A stretch of DNA of 64,000 nucleotides, taken from NCBI RefSeq assembly GCF_900115015.1, contig NZ_FOUZ01000009.1, forward strand, positions 1-64,000, written 5' to 3'. The notes under the pieces were generated by a model that saw only the letters and a list, made by a program, of their open reading frames with translations, ran no database searches and was not told the origin of the DNA. The translations under genes were made by a program, and so were the position numbers. Below, one piece after another: positions 34,120 through 43,181 of this stretch. Numbering within the stretch: position 1 is the first letter of the stretch; the number at the start of each line of letters is the position of its first letter. The DNA is from Algoriella xinjiangensis. Lineage in GTDB: Bacteria > Bacteroidota > Bacteroidia > Flavobacteriales > Weeksellaceae.

Positions 34120-34489
34120 ATGTATTCAATTTTACTTCGTCCAATAGATTTATTTCGTCTTGTGTAAAAATTCTATAATTGACTTTAAATGTTTTGCCAA
34201 GCGGAACTTCTAACGAAAAACCGCCCGCGCCAATTGCATCAATTACATCTAATTCGAAATGTGCATGTTTCCAATATTCAAACAAATCTTTATCTACCCA
34301 AAACTCAATATCCTCAATTGTTCCGATGCAAACATCTTTGTAACGAAGATAAAATTCTCCTTTCCTGAAACATTGTGGTTGCGTGCCTTCGCAGCATCCA
34401 CCAGCTTGATAAAACATCAAATCACCATGTTTTTCTTTTAACTGCTGAATAAGATTTTTAGCTTTATCGGTTGCATCAACTCTTTTCAT
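34118..34489 (-). CDS. DUF779 protein, aldehyde dehydrogenase partner
   Basis: 123-aa protein of the DUF779 family. It shows the conserved FYQAGGCCEGTQPQC segment with a Cys pair and a third Cys, which suggests metal or thiol chemistry, then YKDVCIGTIEDIEFWVD and GGFSLEVPLGKTFKVNYR. DUF779 genes are regularly found beside aldehyde dehydrogenases of the acetaldehyde type; here the dehydrogenase gene is directly upstream in the same direction, 37 bases away. The biochemical role is not known to me; an accessory role to the dehydrogenase is the reasonable inference. Confidence 0.8.
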   Translation of the reverse strand: MKRVDATDKAKNLIQQLKEKHGDLMFYQAGGCCEGTQPQCFRKGEFYLRYKDVCIGTIEDIEFWVDKDLFEYWKHAHFELDVIDAIGAGGFSLEVPLGKTFKVNYRIFTQDEINLLDEVKLNT

Positions 34490-34526
34490 AACGGATTAAT
34501 TTTGATGATTTGACTATTAATTTTGA

Positions 34527-36032
34527 CTAAAAGAAACCAAGTTTCTTTTTGCTGTACGAAACCAACATATTTTTGGTTTGACGGTAATGATCTAACATCA
34601 TTTTATGATTTTCACGACCAATACCAGATTGTTTATAACCTCCGAAAGGCGCACCAGCAGGATAACTATGGTATTGATTAACCCAAACACGACCAGCTTG
34701 TATTGCACGCGGAACTTGGTACAATTGATGCGCATCACGCGTCCAAACACCTGCTCCTAAACCATAAATTGTATCGTTTGCAAGTTCTATTGCTTCGGCT
34801 TCATCTTTAAAAGTTGTAACGGCTAAAACAGGTCCAAAAATTTCTTCTTGAAACACACGCATTTTATTGTTTCCTTTTAATAATGTAGGTTTGATATAAT
34901 AACCGCTTTCGCATTCGCCTTGTAAATGATTGGCATCACCACCAGTCAAAACTTCTGCACCTTCTTCTTTTCCTAATTTGATATAACCTAAAATTTTATC
35001 GTACTGAATTTGCGAAGCTTGTGCACCAATCATTGTTTCTGGATCAAGTGGATTTCCTGCTTTTATTGCATTTACACGCGCTACAACTCGTTCAATAAAT
35101 TTATCATAGATAGATTCTTGAATTAATAATCGAGAAGGACAAGTACAAATTTCACCTTGATTAAGTGCAAATAATACGGCACCTTCTATGGCTTTATCTA
35201 AGAAATCATCATCATGATCCATCACAGATTCGAAGAAAACATTTGGAGATTTCCCGCCCAATTCTAACGTTACTGGAATAATATTTTCTGTAGCATATTG
35301 CATTACGAAACGACCTGTAGCAGTAGAACCTGTAAAAGCAGCTTTGTTTACTTTAGGATTTGTAACCAATGCGCGTCCTAATTCTCCACCAAAACCATTC
35401 ACAATATTTACAACACCTGGAGGTAAAAGATCACCAATAATTTCGAATAAATATAGAATAGAAATAGGAGTAGATTCTGCGGGTTTTAAAACCACACAAT
35501 TTCCTGCAGCTAATGCTGGCGCTAATTTCCAAATAGCCATCAAAATTGGGAAATTCCATGGAATAATTTGAGCCACAACACCGATTGGTTCGTGAATAAT
35601 TATCGAAACTGTATCTTTATCTAACTCATTAATAGAACCTTCTTCTGCACGAATAACTGATGCAAAATATCTGAAATGATCAATTGCTAAAGGAATATCT
35701 GCATTTAGGGTTTCACGAACTGGTTTTCCGTTATCGTAAGTTTCAACAGCCGCAATTTCTTGTAGATGTTGCTCCATTCGATCCGCAATTTTATTCAATA
35801 AAATACTTCTTTCTGTTGCCGAAGTAACACTCCAGCTTTTAAATGCTTCGTGTGCTGCATCTACTGCTTTTGTTAAATCTGCTTCAGAAGAATGTGCTGC
35901 TTGTGTAAAAACTTTACCCGTAATAGGTGTAATAACATCAAAATATTTGCCTTCGGTAGGAGGTGTAAATTGACCATTAATGTAATTGTCATAATGATCT
36001 TTAAACGTTGGAATATTAACTGGATTTCCCAT
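34527..36032 (-). CDS. NAD-dependent aldehyde dehydrogenase (ExaC/AldB type)
   Basis: 501-aa aldehyde dehydrogenase of the acetaldehyde-type subfamily, oxidising aldehydes to acids with NAD(P). The family marks are all visible: [21 protein letters not shown] and VLKPAESTP (cofactor site), FTGSTATGR, the general base Glu in [11 protein letters not shown], and the catalytic Cys in [11 protein letters not shown]. The C-terminus [18 protein letters not shown] is typical. It precedes the DUF779 gene on the same strand, a well-known pair. The segment between its start and the tmRNA promoter has no clear promoter match for this gene. Confidence 0.92.
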   Translation of the reverse strand: MGNPVNIPTFKDHYDNYINGQFTPPTEGKYFDVITPITGKVFTQAAHSSEADLTKAVDAAHEAFKSWSVTSATERSILLNKIADRMEQHLQEIAAVETYDNGKPVRETLNADIPLAIDHFRYFASVIRAEEGSINELDKDTVSIIIHEPIGVVAQIIPWNFPILMAIWKLAPALAAGNCVVLKPAESTPISILYLFEIIGDLLPPGVVNIVNGFGGELGRALVTNPKVNKAAFTGSTATGRFVMQYATENIIPVTLELGGKSPNVFFESVMDHDDDFLDKAIEGAVLFALNQGEICTCPSRLLIQESIYDKFIERVVARVNAIKAGNPLDPETMIGAQASQIQYDKILGYIKLGKEEGAEVLTGGDANHLQGECESGYYIKPTLLKGNNKMRVFQEEIFGPVLAVTTFKDEAEAIELANDTIYGLGAGVWTRDAHQLYQVPRAIQAGRVWVNQYHSYPAGAPFGGYKQSGIGRENHKMMLDHYRQTKNMLVSYSKKKLGFF

Positions 36033-36128
36033 AATTTATATTTTTTGTTATTTAATTTTCTCTAAATTAATTATTTTGATTGAAATATTATGTTTAGAAA
36101 AAGTTAATAAAGTTTGGTATCAATTTTG

Positions 36129-36136
36129 TATATTTG
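36129..36136 (+). promoter_or_regulatory. ssrA -7 promoter box
   Basis: TATATTTG, an exact -7 match about 35 bases before the mature 5' end of tmRNA; the transcript would carry a short 5' leader removed by processing. Confidence 0.5.
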
Positions 36137-36170
36137 CCATCCGTTGATTATATAATTGACGGATACTTAC

Positions 36171-36564
36171 GGGGCTGACTGGTTTTGACAGCAGGGCCAA
36201 TGGGTAAGTAAGCATGCAGTGATATGTTGTGTACTCACTTTAATCAGGCACTTCAACCTTTTAACTGGCAACGAAGAGTACGCTTTAGCTGCATAATTCT
36301 GAATTAAGTAAGAATTTGCCACGTCTATACAAGGTATAGAAGCTGAATGTCCCTCAAAAGCCTTGACTTACGGCGTTTGATATAGGGACACGGGAAAGTA
36401 AGAATAGAAATCCTAGTGCATCGGATGGATTTCGAGATCTAAGATGATAAGCGGTTGACAGAGTGTTTATTCTCAGGATATCGTCGAAAATTAAAAATAA
36501 ACTAAGCATGTAGAAAGCTTATTTGTTGCTTGTTTGGACGCGGGTTCGAATCCCGCCAGCTCCA
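36171..36564 (+). ncRNA. ssrA: tmRNA (ssrA)
   Basis: Transfer-messenger RNA that rescues stalled ribosomes. The 5' end GGGGCTGACTGGTTTTGACA and the 3' end GGGTTCGAATCCCGCCAGCT then CCA form the tRNA-like domain: GGGGCTG pairs with CAGCTCC, and the T arm carries GGTTCGAATCC. The mRNA part encodes the tag GNEEYALAA followed by TAA at 36267-36296, ending in the normal YALAA degradation signal. The size of about 394 nt fits. The 3' CCA is not fully encoded (the DNA reads CCACAG), so it may be completed enzymatically. A strong terminator follows. Confidence 0.96.
36267..36296 (+). other. tmRNA proteolysis tag reading frame
   Basis: Codons GGC AAC GAA GAG TAC GCT TTA followed by GCT GCA TAA, giving GNEEYALAA and stop. 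The first resume codon is taken as GGC; one more residue upstream is possible. Confidence 0.8.
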
Positions 36565-36573
36565 CAGAAACAA

Positions 36574-36608
36574 AAAAATCCCTCATTCTGATTGAATGAG
36601 GGATTTTT
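36574..36608. terminator. Bidirectional terminator after ssrA
   Basis: AAAAATCCCTCATTC and GAATGAGGGATTTTT pair perfectly around TGATT. It serves ssrA and, in reverse, the gene ending at 36630. Confidence 0.92.
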
Positions 36609-36629
36609 ATTTTTTCAAAATTGATAAAT

Positions 36630-37331
36630 CTAATTTATTTCATTTTCTTTTGCCAAACGTTCCATCGCTTTTTCGTGCGCAGATTTAACATCATTTTTTA
36701 TCTTTTTATCTTGTGTAGATTTTCTGATTTTTTCTGCATGATAAGCCAAATCTTCTAAAGTCATTTTATAACTTACATAAAAACCTCTGTTGTAGCGAGA
36801 ATATGAAGCTAATCCCCAATTTGCGATTAATTGATTTTTAATTTTTTTGGTCTGATATTCATTTAAATAACGTTGTAATTTTGGCGAAATATCTTCTTTC
36901 AGAATAGATTTTACAGCACCATCCATACGACTAAACCAATATTTATTGTCTAATTTAATATACGATTTTGCGCCCAAAATACTCTTAAAAGCTAAATCTC
37001 CTAGCAAGCAAACTTTCTCAAATTCGGTTTTATCATTGTTCATATAATCCCAGTACATTTCAGAAGTCATACCAACCATCGGACTTTTATCAATTGTTTC
37101 TTCGTACCAAGTTTTTCCGTTTTGATAGGCTTCTGCAACATTTTTAAATTCTATTCCAAAATCTTCACATGCTTTTTGGTAACCTGTAAAAGAGCCTGAA
37201 TATTTTTCGAAATTATCGACAAAAACTCTATAAATGCAATAATGTGAGATATCAATTAATACTTTCTTAGAATTGTCTAAAAAACCGTTCACTAGCTGAA
37301 TCGGGAAGTTATAATATTCGTACGAACTCAT
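36630..37331 (-). CDS. Hypothetical protein next to tmRNA
   Basis: 233-aa soluble protein that I do not recognise. It has no signal peptide or membrane segment. Residues are rich in Tyr, Lys and aromatic pairs (YEYYNFPIQLVNGFLD, GKTWYEETIDKSP, YWDYMNNDK, YSRYNRGFYVSYK), with a Lys/Glu-rich helical C-terminus. A CATCTTTG box, one base off consensus, lies about 22 bases before the start. The position directly behind ssrA, a common integration hot spot, raises the possibility of acquisition, but base composition is like the neighbourhood and I find no repeat of the ssrA 3' end. It could be a stand-alone regulatory or defence-type protein; there is no evidence for either. Confidence 0.6.
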   Translation of the reverse strand: MSSYEYYNFPIQLVNGFLDNSKKVLIDISHYCIYRVFVDNFEKYSGSFTGYQKACEDFGIEFKNVAEAYQNGKTWYEETIDKSPMVGMTSEMYWDYMNNDKTEFEKVCLLGDLAFKSILGAKSYIKLDNKYWFSRMDGAVKSILKEDISPKLQRYLNEYQTKKIKNQLIANWGLASYSRYNRGFYVSYKMTLEDLAYHAEKIRKSTQDKKIKNDVKSAHEKAMERLAKENEIN

Positions 37332-37445
37332 AATGTATATGTATTATTGTATCAAAGATGTGTTAATTCTCGACTAAGATAAGATAGTTTTTAAAAATGA
37401 TAAAATGATATGTATCAAAGATTAAAACTTTTAAAGATTTAATCA

Positions 37446-37478
37446 CAAAAAAAGCCATCAATTGCTTGATGACTTTTT
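37446..37478 (-). terminator. Terminator after ferredoxin gene
   Basis: GCCATCAA and TTGATGAC form a stem with one mismatch around TTGC; on the minus strand it is followed by a T run. It ends the U32-ferredoxin operon. Confidence 0.78.
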
Positions 37479-37499
37479 ATGATTAATATATTTTTTATT

Positions 37500-37730
37500 C
37501 TAAATCTCTTTAACCGAAATAATGTTTACGGGGCAAGCTTTTGCCGCACGATCGCAATTATCGGCAACAGAATGATCTGGATCTTTCAGAGTATGAAATC
37601 CTTTTTTATCTATTGATTTTAAAAGGACAGATTTTCCGTCTTTTTTTGACATTCGGAAACGTTCTGGTGCTAACTCATAACAATAGTTACAACCAATACA
37701 TTTATCGCGCTGAAGCGTTATTATAACCAT
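37500..37730 (-). CDS. Ferredoxin
   Basis: 76-aa ferredoxin. The first cluster motif is CIGCNYC near residues 11-17, and the second part has NCDRAAKACPVN, giving a set of Cys ligands suited to a [4Fe-4S] or [3Fe-4S] cluster of the Fer4_13 type (single cluster). The small size is typical. It lies 15 bases after the U32 peptidase-family gene on the same strand, which makes an electron-transfer or cluster-supply role for that enzyme plausible. Confidence 0.85.
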   Translation of the reverse strand: MVIITLQRDKCIGCNYCYELAPERFRMSKKDGKSVLLKSIDKKGFHTLKDPDHSVADNCDRAAKACPVNIISVKEI

Positions 37731-37745
37731 GTTATTGTTTTTTGA

Positions 37746-39038
37746 TTAATGAGAATAAGTTTCCTCTTCAACATTATCTTCTTTCGCTCCGGTTTGTTCC
37801 TCTTTTACCAATTTGTATAATTTGTCTGAAGGACGAATTCTAAACTTCATTGGTATGGTGATATTATCTCCTTTCGTTGCTAATTCGCCCGAAACATCAT
37901 CAATCATCATCGATTCTACAACCATTTCTTGCGCACCTGTTGTTGGACCAGTAACTAAAATTAAATCACCAACTTTTAAATCATACGCATCAATTGTAAA
38001 TTGTCCGATACTTGATTTTGGAAAATAATGTTGTCCTTTACCAATGTAAACTTTTTTCTGAGTTGCCATAGATCCTGGAATTGCAGACCATTCTCCTAAT
38101 TTTTGACCTAAGTAATAACCCGACCAAAAACCACGATTGTATACGGTTTGTAATAATCCCATCCAATAATCAACTTTTTCTGCCGAATAAGTTCCATCAA
38201 CAATAGAGTCTATTGCTTCGCGGTAACAACGAATAACTGTTGCAACATATTCTGGAGAACGACCACGACCTTCAATTTTTAATACTTTGATTCCTGCATC
38301 AGCAACCTGATCCAAAAATTCCATCGTACATAAATCTTTAGGCGACATCATATACTCGTTATCCAACTCAATCTCGAAACCAGATTCTTGGTCAATAACC
38401 GTATATTTTTTACGGCAATTTTGTTTACAAGCACCACGATTTGCAGATGAATTGTGCGAGTGTAAGCTTAAGTAACATTTTCCCGAAACAGCCATACACA
38501 ATGCACCGTGTCCAAAAATCTCTACTTCTACTAAGTTTCCACTTGGTCCACGAACATCGTCTTTGATAATACTTTCTGCGATCTTTTTTACTTGTTTCAA
38601 ACTCAATTCACGAGACAAAACCATAGTATCTGCAAACATTGCATAAAACTTTACGGTTTCAATATTCGTCACATTAATTTGAGTCGAAATGTGGATTTCC
38701 ATCCCGATTTGTCTTGCATAAGCAATAACCGATTGATCCATCGCAATAACAGCCGTAATTTTAGCTTCTTTTGCTTGATCTAAAAGGGTTTTGATTAACG
38801 ATAAATCGTGATCATATATAATTGTATTTAATGTAAGGTAAGAACGCACACCTTTCTCTTCACAACGATTTACGATTTCTGGTAAATCACCCATTGTAAA
38901 ATTGATTGATGCTCTCGCACGCATGTTCAACTGATCTACTCCGAAGTATACAGAATCAGCACCATTATCTAAAGCAGCCTGTAACGATTCGAAGTTCCCA
39001 GCGGGAGCCATCAATTCTATTTTTCCATCTTTGGTCAT
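37746..39038 (-). CDS. Peptidase U32-family protein, likely tRNA hydroxylation factor TrhP
   Basis: 430-aa member of family U32. The signature ELMAPAGNFESLQAALDNGADSVYFGVD opens the protein; EVEIFGHGALCMAVSGKCYLS and GACKQNCRKKY carry the conserved cysteines, and the C-terminal domain after about 330 resembles the U32 C-terminal beta domain. U32 proteins were named collagenases, but the close group YegQ/TrhP works in forming 5-hydroxyuridine at tRNA position 34, with Fe-S involvement. The Cys set and the adjoining ferredoxin support this reading rather than a protease. A TACCTTTG box (minus strand) lies 24 bases before the start. Confidence 0.8.
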   Translation of the reverse strand: MTKDGKIELMAPAGNFESLQAALDNGADSVYFGVDQLNMRARASINFTMGDLPEIVNRCEEKGVRSYLTLNTIIYDHDLSLIKTLLDQAKEAKITAVIAMDQSVIAYARQIGMEIHISTQINVTNIETVKFYAMFADTMVLSRELSLKQVKKIAESIIKDDVRGPSGNLVEVEIFGHGALCMAVSGKCYLSLHSHNSSANRGACKQNCRKKYTVIDQESGFEIELDNEYMMSPKDLCTMEFLDQVADAGIKVLKIEGRGRSPEYVATVIRCYREAIDSIVDGTYSAEKVDYWMGLLQTVYNRGFWSGYYLGQKLGEWSAIPGSMATQKKVYIGKGQHYFPKSSIGQFTIDAYDLKVGDLILVTGPTTGAQEMVVESMMIDDVSGELATKGDNITIPMKFRIRPSDKLYKLVKEEQTGAKEDNVEEETYSH

Positions 39039-39061
39039 ACGAAAATTCTGATTTTAAGGGG

Positions 39062-39069
39062 CAAAGGTA
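39062..39069 (-). promoter_or_regulatory. -7 box of the U32-ferredoxin operon
   Basis: Reads TACCTTTG on the minus strand, an exact -7 match. Confidence 0.5.
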
Positions 39070-39146
39070 CAAAAAATATAAGTTTATACTGAATATAAAT
39101 TGAAGGTTGTTGATAATGAGTTTTTTAACTGATAATAATTGTAAAC

Positions 39147-39187
39147 TAAATTTGTGCAAAATATTGCACGAAAAAGAAGTAATTTTG
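39147..39187 (+). promoter_or_regulatory. Promoter region of the TrmH-type gene with inverted repeat
   Basis: Two exact -7 matches are present: TAAATTTG at 39147-39154 and TAATTTTG at 39180-39187. Between them is the inverted repeat GTGCAAAATATTGCAC (39154-39169). If the second box is used, the mRNA would be leaderless or nearly so, as the ATG is at 39192. Confidence 0.45.
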
Positions 39188-39191
39188 CAGC

Positions 39192-39965
39192 ATGCAAATA
39201 GAAAGTCTTCAGAATCCAAAGATTAAAAACTTGCTTAAACTGCAAGAAAAATCAAGAGAACGTAAAACCCAAGGTTTATTTATTGTTGAAGGTAAACAAG
39301 AAAATGAATTGGCTGTAAAAGGCGGTTACGAAGCAGTTGAAATATATGTTTGTGAAGATATTTATGAATCAACTATTGATTTTGGTCGCGCAAAAATGTT
39401 CGAAATTACTCGCATAGTTTTCGAGAAATTAGCTTATCGTAAATCAACTGGTGGAATTATTGGTGTTTATAAAACAAAATCATCTAATTTATCAACATTA
39501 AAATTACCCGAAAATCCGTTGGTTATCGTTTTAGAAGCTGTAGAAAAACCAGGAAATTTAGGTGCAGTTTTAAGAACTGGAGATGGAGCAAAAGTAGATG
39601 CTGTAATTGTTTGTGATGAAACAGTCGATTTTTTTAATCCAAACGTTATTCGCTCTTCGGTTGGTACATTATTTACCAATAAAATTGCATCAGCATCTAA
39701 AGAAGAAGTTTTAAACTTTTTGAAAGAAAATAAAGTACAAGTTATTTCTACTTTTTTGAGAGATGAAACAATTAGTTTATATGACGCTGATTTTACATCA
39801 GGTTCGGCCATTATTTTAGGAACAGAAGCAACTGGTTTATCAGATTTTTGGGCAGATAATTCTGCTGCATTAATCAAAATTCCGATGTTAGGTTTTGTAG
39901 ATTCTTTAAACGTAAGTAATGCAGCAGCAATTTGCGTTTACGAAGCAGTAAGACAAAGACAATAA
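39192..39965 (+). CDS. TrmH/SpoU-family RNA 2'-O-methyltransferase
   Basis: 257-aa SPOUT methyltransferase acting on rRNA or tRNA with S-adenosylmethionine. The N-terminal substrate-binding domain (about 1-100) begins ESLQNPKIKNLLKLQEKSRE and contains GLFIVEGKQE, as in RlmB-like proteins. The catalytic knot has motif 1 EAVEKPGNLGAVLRTGDGAKVD, motif 2 ILGTEATGLSDFW and motif 3 IPMLGFVDSLNVSNAAAI, all intact. The precise target nucleotide cannot be told. Monocistronic, followed by a bidirectional terminator. Confidence 0.9.
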   Translation: MQIESLQNPKIKNLLKLQEKSRERKTQGLFIVEGKQENELAVKGGYEAVEIYVCEDIYESTIDFGRAKMFEITRIVFEKLAYRKSTGGIIGVYKTKSSNLSTLKLPENPLVIVLEAVEKPGNLGAVLRTGDGAKVDAVIVCDETVDFFNPNVIRSSVGTLFTNKIASASKEEVLNFLKENKVQVISTFLRDETISLYDADFTSGSAIILGTEATGLSDFWADNSAALIKIPMLGFVDSLNVSNAAAICVYEAVRQRQ

Positions 39966-39989
39966 ATTATTATTTATATATAATTATAC

Positions 39990-40022
39990 AAAAAAACCAC
40001 TTCGTAACGAAGTGGTTTTTTT
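39990..40022. terminator. Bidirectional terminator (ACCACT family)
   Basis: AAAAAAACCACTTCG and CGAAGTGGTTTTTTT pair around TAA. It separates the TrmH-type gene from the convergent polysaccharide operon and is nearly the same as the hairpin at 20994. Confidence 0.92.
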
Positions 40023-40039
40023 ATTATGTAGTTTTTATA

Positions 40040-42415
40040 CTATTTTTTCTTAAATAGGTTTTTAAACCAAGAGTCAGTGTTATGATTTTCTCCATAACCA
40101 TAACCGTAACCATAACCATATCCTTTGGTAAAGTCGACATCATTAACAACCATCGCCATGTTTTTAAGACGATTTTCTTTGTATAAATCATGTGGAATAG
40201 CCAACATACGTTTGTCTAAATAATTTGCACGTACAACGTACATTGTTAAATCTGCATCATCAGCAATTAATAATGTATCTGTAACCAAACTTACTGGCGC
40301 AGTATCTACTAAAACATAATCGTAATGTTGTTTACCATAATTTACAATATCATTAAAACGACCATTCATTAATAATTCTGAAGGATTTGGTGCAATTTGA
40401 CCTGAATAGATTACATCAAATTTATAGTTAGCAGGATTTTTAATGATAATTTCTTCCAATTTTATATCCTCTGAAATCAAATACTCAGTAACACCATAAC
40501 GATGTCTGTATTGGTCTGCAATATTTAGATAATCTAATACTTTTGGACTACGAATATCAGCACCAATTAAAAGAACAGATTTACCAGACATGGTTAAAAT
40601 TTGTGCTAAGTTGGTTGAGATAAATGTTTTTCCTTCTCCACTTGTTGTAGAGGTAATGTAGATACATTGAGATTCTTTGCTATTTTTCATTAAGAAATTA
40701 ACATTTGTTCTCAAGATTCTAAATGCTTCGGCAACACTCGAATTATCATTATGTTCGATAATAGAAGTTTCACTTTTAGGTACTTGACCGGCGATTGGTG
40801 CTCCTACAGCATCCTCTACATCTTCTTTAGAGTTTACGTTGTTATTTAATAATTTATAAATATAGATTAATACAAAAGGAATAATAAATCCTAACACCAA
40901 AGCGCCTAAAAATATTATACTTTTTTTAGGGGATACTGGAATTTTAGAATCATAAGCAAAATCTATAACTTTTATATTTTCTGGTGTCGCAGCAGATTTT
41001 ATCTCATTTTCTTCACGTTTTTGTAATAAGAAAAGATATAAAGCTTCTACAATTTGTTGTTGACGAGAAATATCTCTAAAACCACGCTCTTGGCTAGGTA
41101 CTTTTTGAATTCTACTTGCAATTTGATTTTGCTTATTTTGTATAGAATTTAAAGTTGTTTGTGTATTATTCTTGTATAAACGTAAACTACTTTTTAAGTT
41201 TCGTTTTATATCATTTATCTGCTCTTGTAACTTAATAACATTTGGATGCTCGTTTGTAACAGATTTTAACATATCTTCTTTTGCTAAAACCAATTCGTTA
41301 TACGAAGCAATTTCTGATGAAATAGATTTATCTTCTAATCCAATATTAGAAGGTAGTAAATCTGTTTTTGTAGAATTTAATGTAGAATTCATATAATCTA
41401 CAAGCTGTAATTGTGTAGATGATTCTAATAATTTTTTATCATTATCAGCAGCACTTTCTAAAAATATATTTGCTTCAGAAGTTACATCAGTAATGTTGTT
41501 ACTAACTTTATATTGCTCTAAGTTTTTATCAACACCATGTAAATCATTTGTTACAATTTCTAATCGAGAGTTGATGAATTTAGATGTTGCTTCAGTCAAT
41601 TTATGATTATCATTAACTAAATCTGAGTTATAGATTAGTATTAAGTCATCAATTATTTTCTTTGAAACATCAGGAACAGGACCAATTAAAGAAAAATTAA
41701 TAATCTTAGATGTTTTCTCACTATTAGGCGAAATATTTAATCTTTTTTGAAGATTGTTAACAGTTTGGTCAATTGATTTTACTGAAACTAAATATTCACT
41801 ATCAATATGTTTTTTTATGTCTTTATTTGGACTTATGATGAAGTTTCCGAATTTATCAGAAATTTTTTGTCCAAAAGCATATTCATTTGTTTTTCCAGAT
41901 GCTTTATTTTCTAACTTAAATTTTGTAGTTGATAAAATAGTAATCAAATATTGATCATTTAGTTTATCACTATTTTTACTTTCTTCGTTAAGAAAAATAA
42001 ATCTAATAGGAGAATTTTCATGAGTCAATTCTATTTCAGAAACTCTACCAACACTGAAATATTGAATATTTAAATTATTTTTCTCAATAACTTTAGTTAA
42101 TAGACGTTTTGATGTTAAAACATCAATTTGATCACCAACTTCAGAATTTGTTGAACCTCCTCCAAGCATAGCTTGATCCATCAACCCTGCTAATTCTCCA
42201 GTTGATGATTCTTTTTCATTCAACAATATTTTTGCAGAAACTTGATACTGTTTTTGTGTATACTTAACATACAAAAAAGCAAATATTAAGGATACAACTA
42301 TACCAATAACAAACCATTTCCAATAATATAAATATTGTTCAAGAATTTGTCTAATATTAATATCTTCTTCAGATTTTTCGAAGTTATCTTCGAAATTATT
42401 TTGATTCTTACTCAT
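40040..42415 (-). CDS. wzc: Wzc-like polysaccharide co-polymerase / tyrosine autokinase
   Basis: 791-aa inner-membrane protein controlling length and export of capsule or exopolysaccharide. An N-terminal Wzz domain spans two membrane helices (about 30-50 and about 495-515) around a long periplasmic part with coiled-coil regions. The C-terminal BY-kinase has the Walker A TSTTSGEGKTFISTNLA, the A' motif IGADIRSPKV and the B motif VLVDTAP. The end is a Tyr cluster, GYGYGYGYGYGEN, the expected autophosphorylation tail, here as a simple Gly-Tyr repeat. It is the last gene of the CapD-Wza-Wzc operon, 4 bases after Wza. Confidence 0.92.
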   Translation of the reverse strand: MSKNQNNFEDNFEKSEEDINIRQILEQYLYYWKWFVIGIVVSLIFAFLYVKYTQKQYQVSAKILLNEKESSTGELAGLMDQAMLGGGSTNSEVGDQIDVLTSKRLLTKVIEKNNLNIQYFSVGRVSEIELTHENSPIRFIFLNEESKNSDKLNDQYLITILSTTKFKLENKASGKTNEYAFGQKISDKFGNFIISPNKDIKKHIDSEYLVSVKSIDQTVNNLQKRLNISPNSEKTSKIINFSLIGPVPDVSKKIIDDLILIYNSDLVNDNHKLTEATSKFINSRLEIVTNDLHGVDKNLEQYKVSNNITDVTSEANIFLESAADNDKKLLESSTQLQLVDYMNSTLNSTKTDLLPSNIGLEDKSISSEIASYNELVLAKEDMLKSVTNEHPNVIKLQEQINDIKRNLKSSLRLYKNNTQTTLNSIQNKQNQIASRIQKVPSQERGFRDISRQQQIVEALYLFLLQKREENEIKSAATPENIKVIDFAYDSKIPVSPKKSIIFLGALVLGFIIPFVLIYIYKLLNNNVNSKEDVEDAVGAPIAGQVPKSETSIIEHNDNSSVAEAFRILRTNVNFLMKNSKESQCIYITSTTSGEGKTFISTNLAQILTMSGKSVLLIGADIRSPKVLDYLNIADQYRHRYGVTEYLISEDIKLEEIIIKNPANYKFDVIYSGQIAPNPSELLMNGRFNDIVNYGKQHYDYVLVDTAPVSLVTDTLLIADDADLTMYVVRANYLDKRMLAIPHDLYKENRLKNMAMVVNDVDFTKGYGYGYGYGYGENHNTDSWFKNLFKKK

Positions 42416-42419
42416 TTTT

Positions 42420-43181
42420 TTATTTAGCTATAACAGAAATAACAGAAATAATAACACCAGCTACAGAAATCCATAATGAATAATTAGGCGTAAACTTTGA
42501 AGCCGAAATTTTGGCACTATTTGGCTCTACGTATACAACATCATTTTGAGCTAAGTAGTAAACAGGAGAGTTTAAAACATCTTTAGATGTTAAATCAACA
42601 TTATATGTTTGTTTCTGACCATTTTGTTCTCTAATGACCATTATATTGCTACGAACACCGTTTATAGTTAAATCTCCAGCCATTCCAATTGCATCAAGTA
42701 TAGAAACTCGTTCATTAGGAACTGTAAAGTTACCTGGTTTTGCTACCTCTCCTAAAACACTAATTCTAAAATTAGTGAAATTGATATTAACTCCTGGATT
42801 AACTATGTATTTTGATAATTTTGATTTTAATTCGTTTTCAGCTTCTGTACGTGTTAATCCACCAACTTTTATTTGTCCAATAATAGGATAGTTAATATTG
42901 CCTTGCTCATCTACCGTATAAACTTTAGCATAAGGATTATTTTGTACAGCAGAATTTAGTTGATAAACACTTTGTTGATTAAAAGGCTCAGTTGCTTTTA
43001 TATCAGCTGCAGTTATTGATATTGCTAACATATCTGAAGATTGTATTCTAGGAATATAATCCTCGTATTTTGTATGTGATTCTTGTTCGCCTTGAAAATA
43101 GACCAAATCTTTTTTAGATGCACAAGAAGAGATAATCAGTGTGATTAGTACAATTAAAATTTTAGAAATATTATTTTTCAT
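42420..43181 (-). CDS. wza: Wza-like polysaccharide export lipoprotein
   Basis: 253-aa outer-membrane polysaccharide export protein. The signal peptide ends with the lipobox SSC followed by ASKKD, then DLVYFQGE. The Poly_export domain (IQSSDMLAISITAADIKATEPF) and one SLBB-type domain (FRISVLGEVAKPGNFTVPNERVSILDAIGMAGDL in parts) are present, and a C-terminal hydrophobic helix of about 20 residues ends the protein (LWISVAGVIISVISV), as in Wza-type channels that span the outer membrane with a helix. It overlaps the upstream CapD-like gene by 11 bases and is 4 bases from Wzc, so the three are tightly coupled. Confidence 0.9.
   Translation of the reverse strand: MKNNISKILIVLITLIISSCASKKDLVYFQGEQESHTKYEDYIPRIQSSDMLAISITAADIKATEPFNQQSVYQLNSAVQNNPYAKVYTVDEQGNINYPIIGQIKVGGLTRTEAENELKSKLSKYIVNPGVNINFTNFRISVLGEVAKPGNFTVPNERVSILDAIGMAGDLTINGVRSNIMVIREQNGQKQTYNVDLTSKDVLNSPVYYLAQNDVVYVEPNSAKISASKFTPNYSLWISVAGVIISVISVIAK

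Noticed and set aside
36540-37500. Attachment site or integrated element next to ssrA
   Set aside because: No second copy of the ssrA 3' end and no integrase were found; only the unknown gene keeps the idea open.
38592-38783. Plus-strand open frame inside the U32 gene
   Set aside because: It lies within a conserved coding region on the other strand and has no independent signals.
40090-40125. Tandem repeat at the 3' end of wzc as a separate repeat element
   Set aside because: It is explained by the Gly-Tyr coding repeat of the Wzc tail; kept only as a remark on possible slippage.
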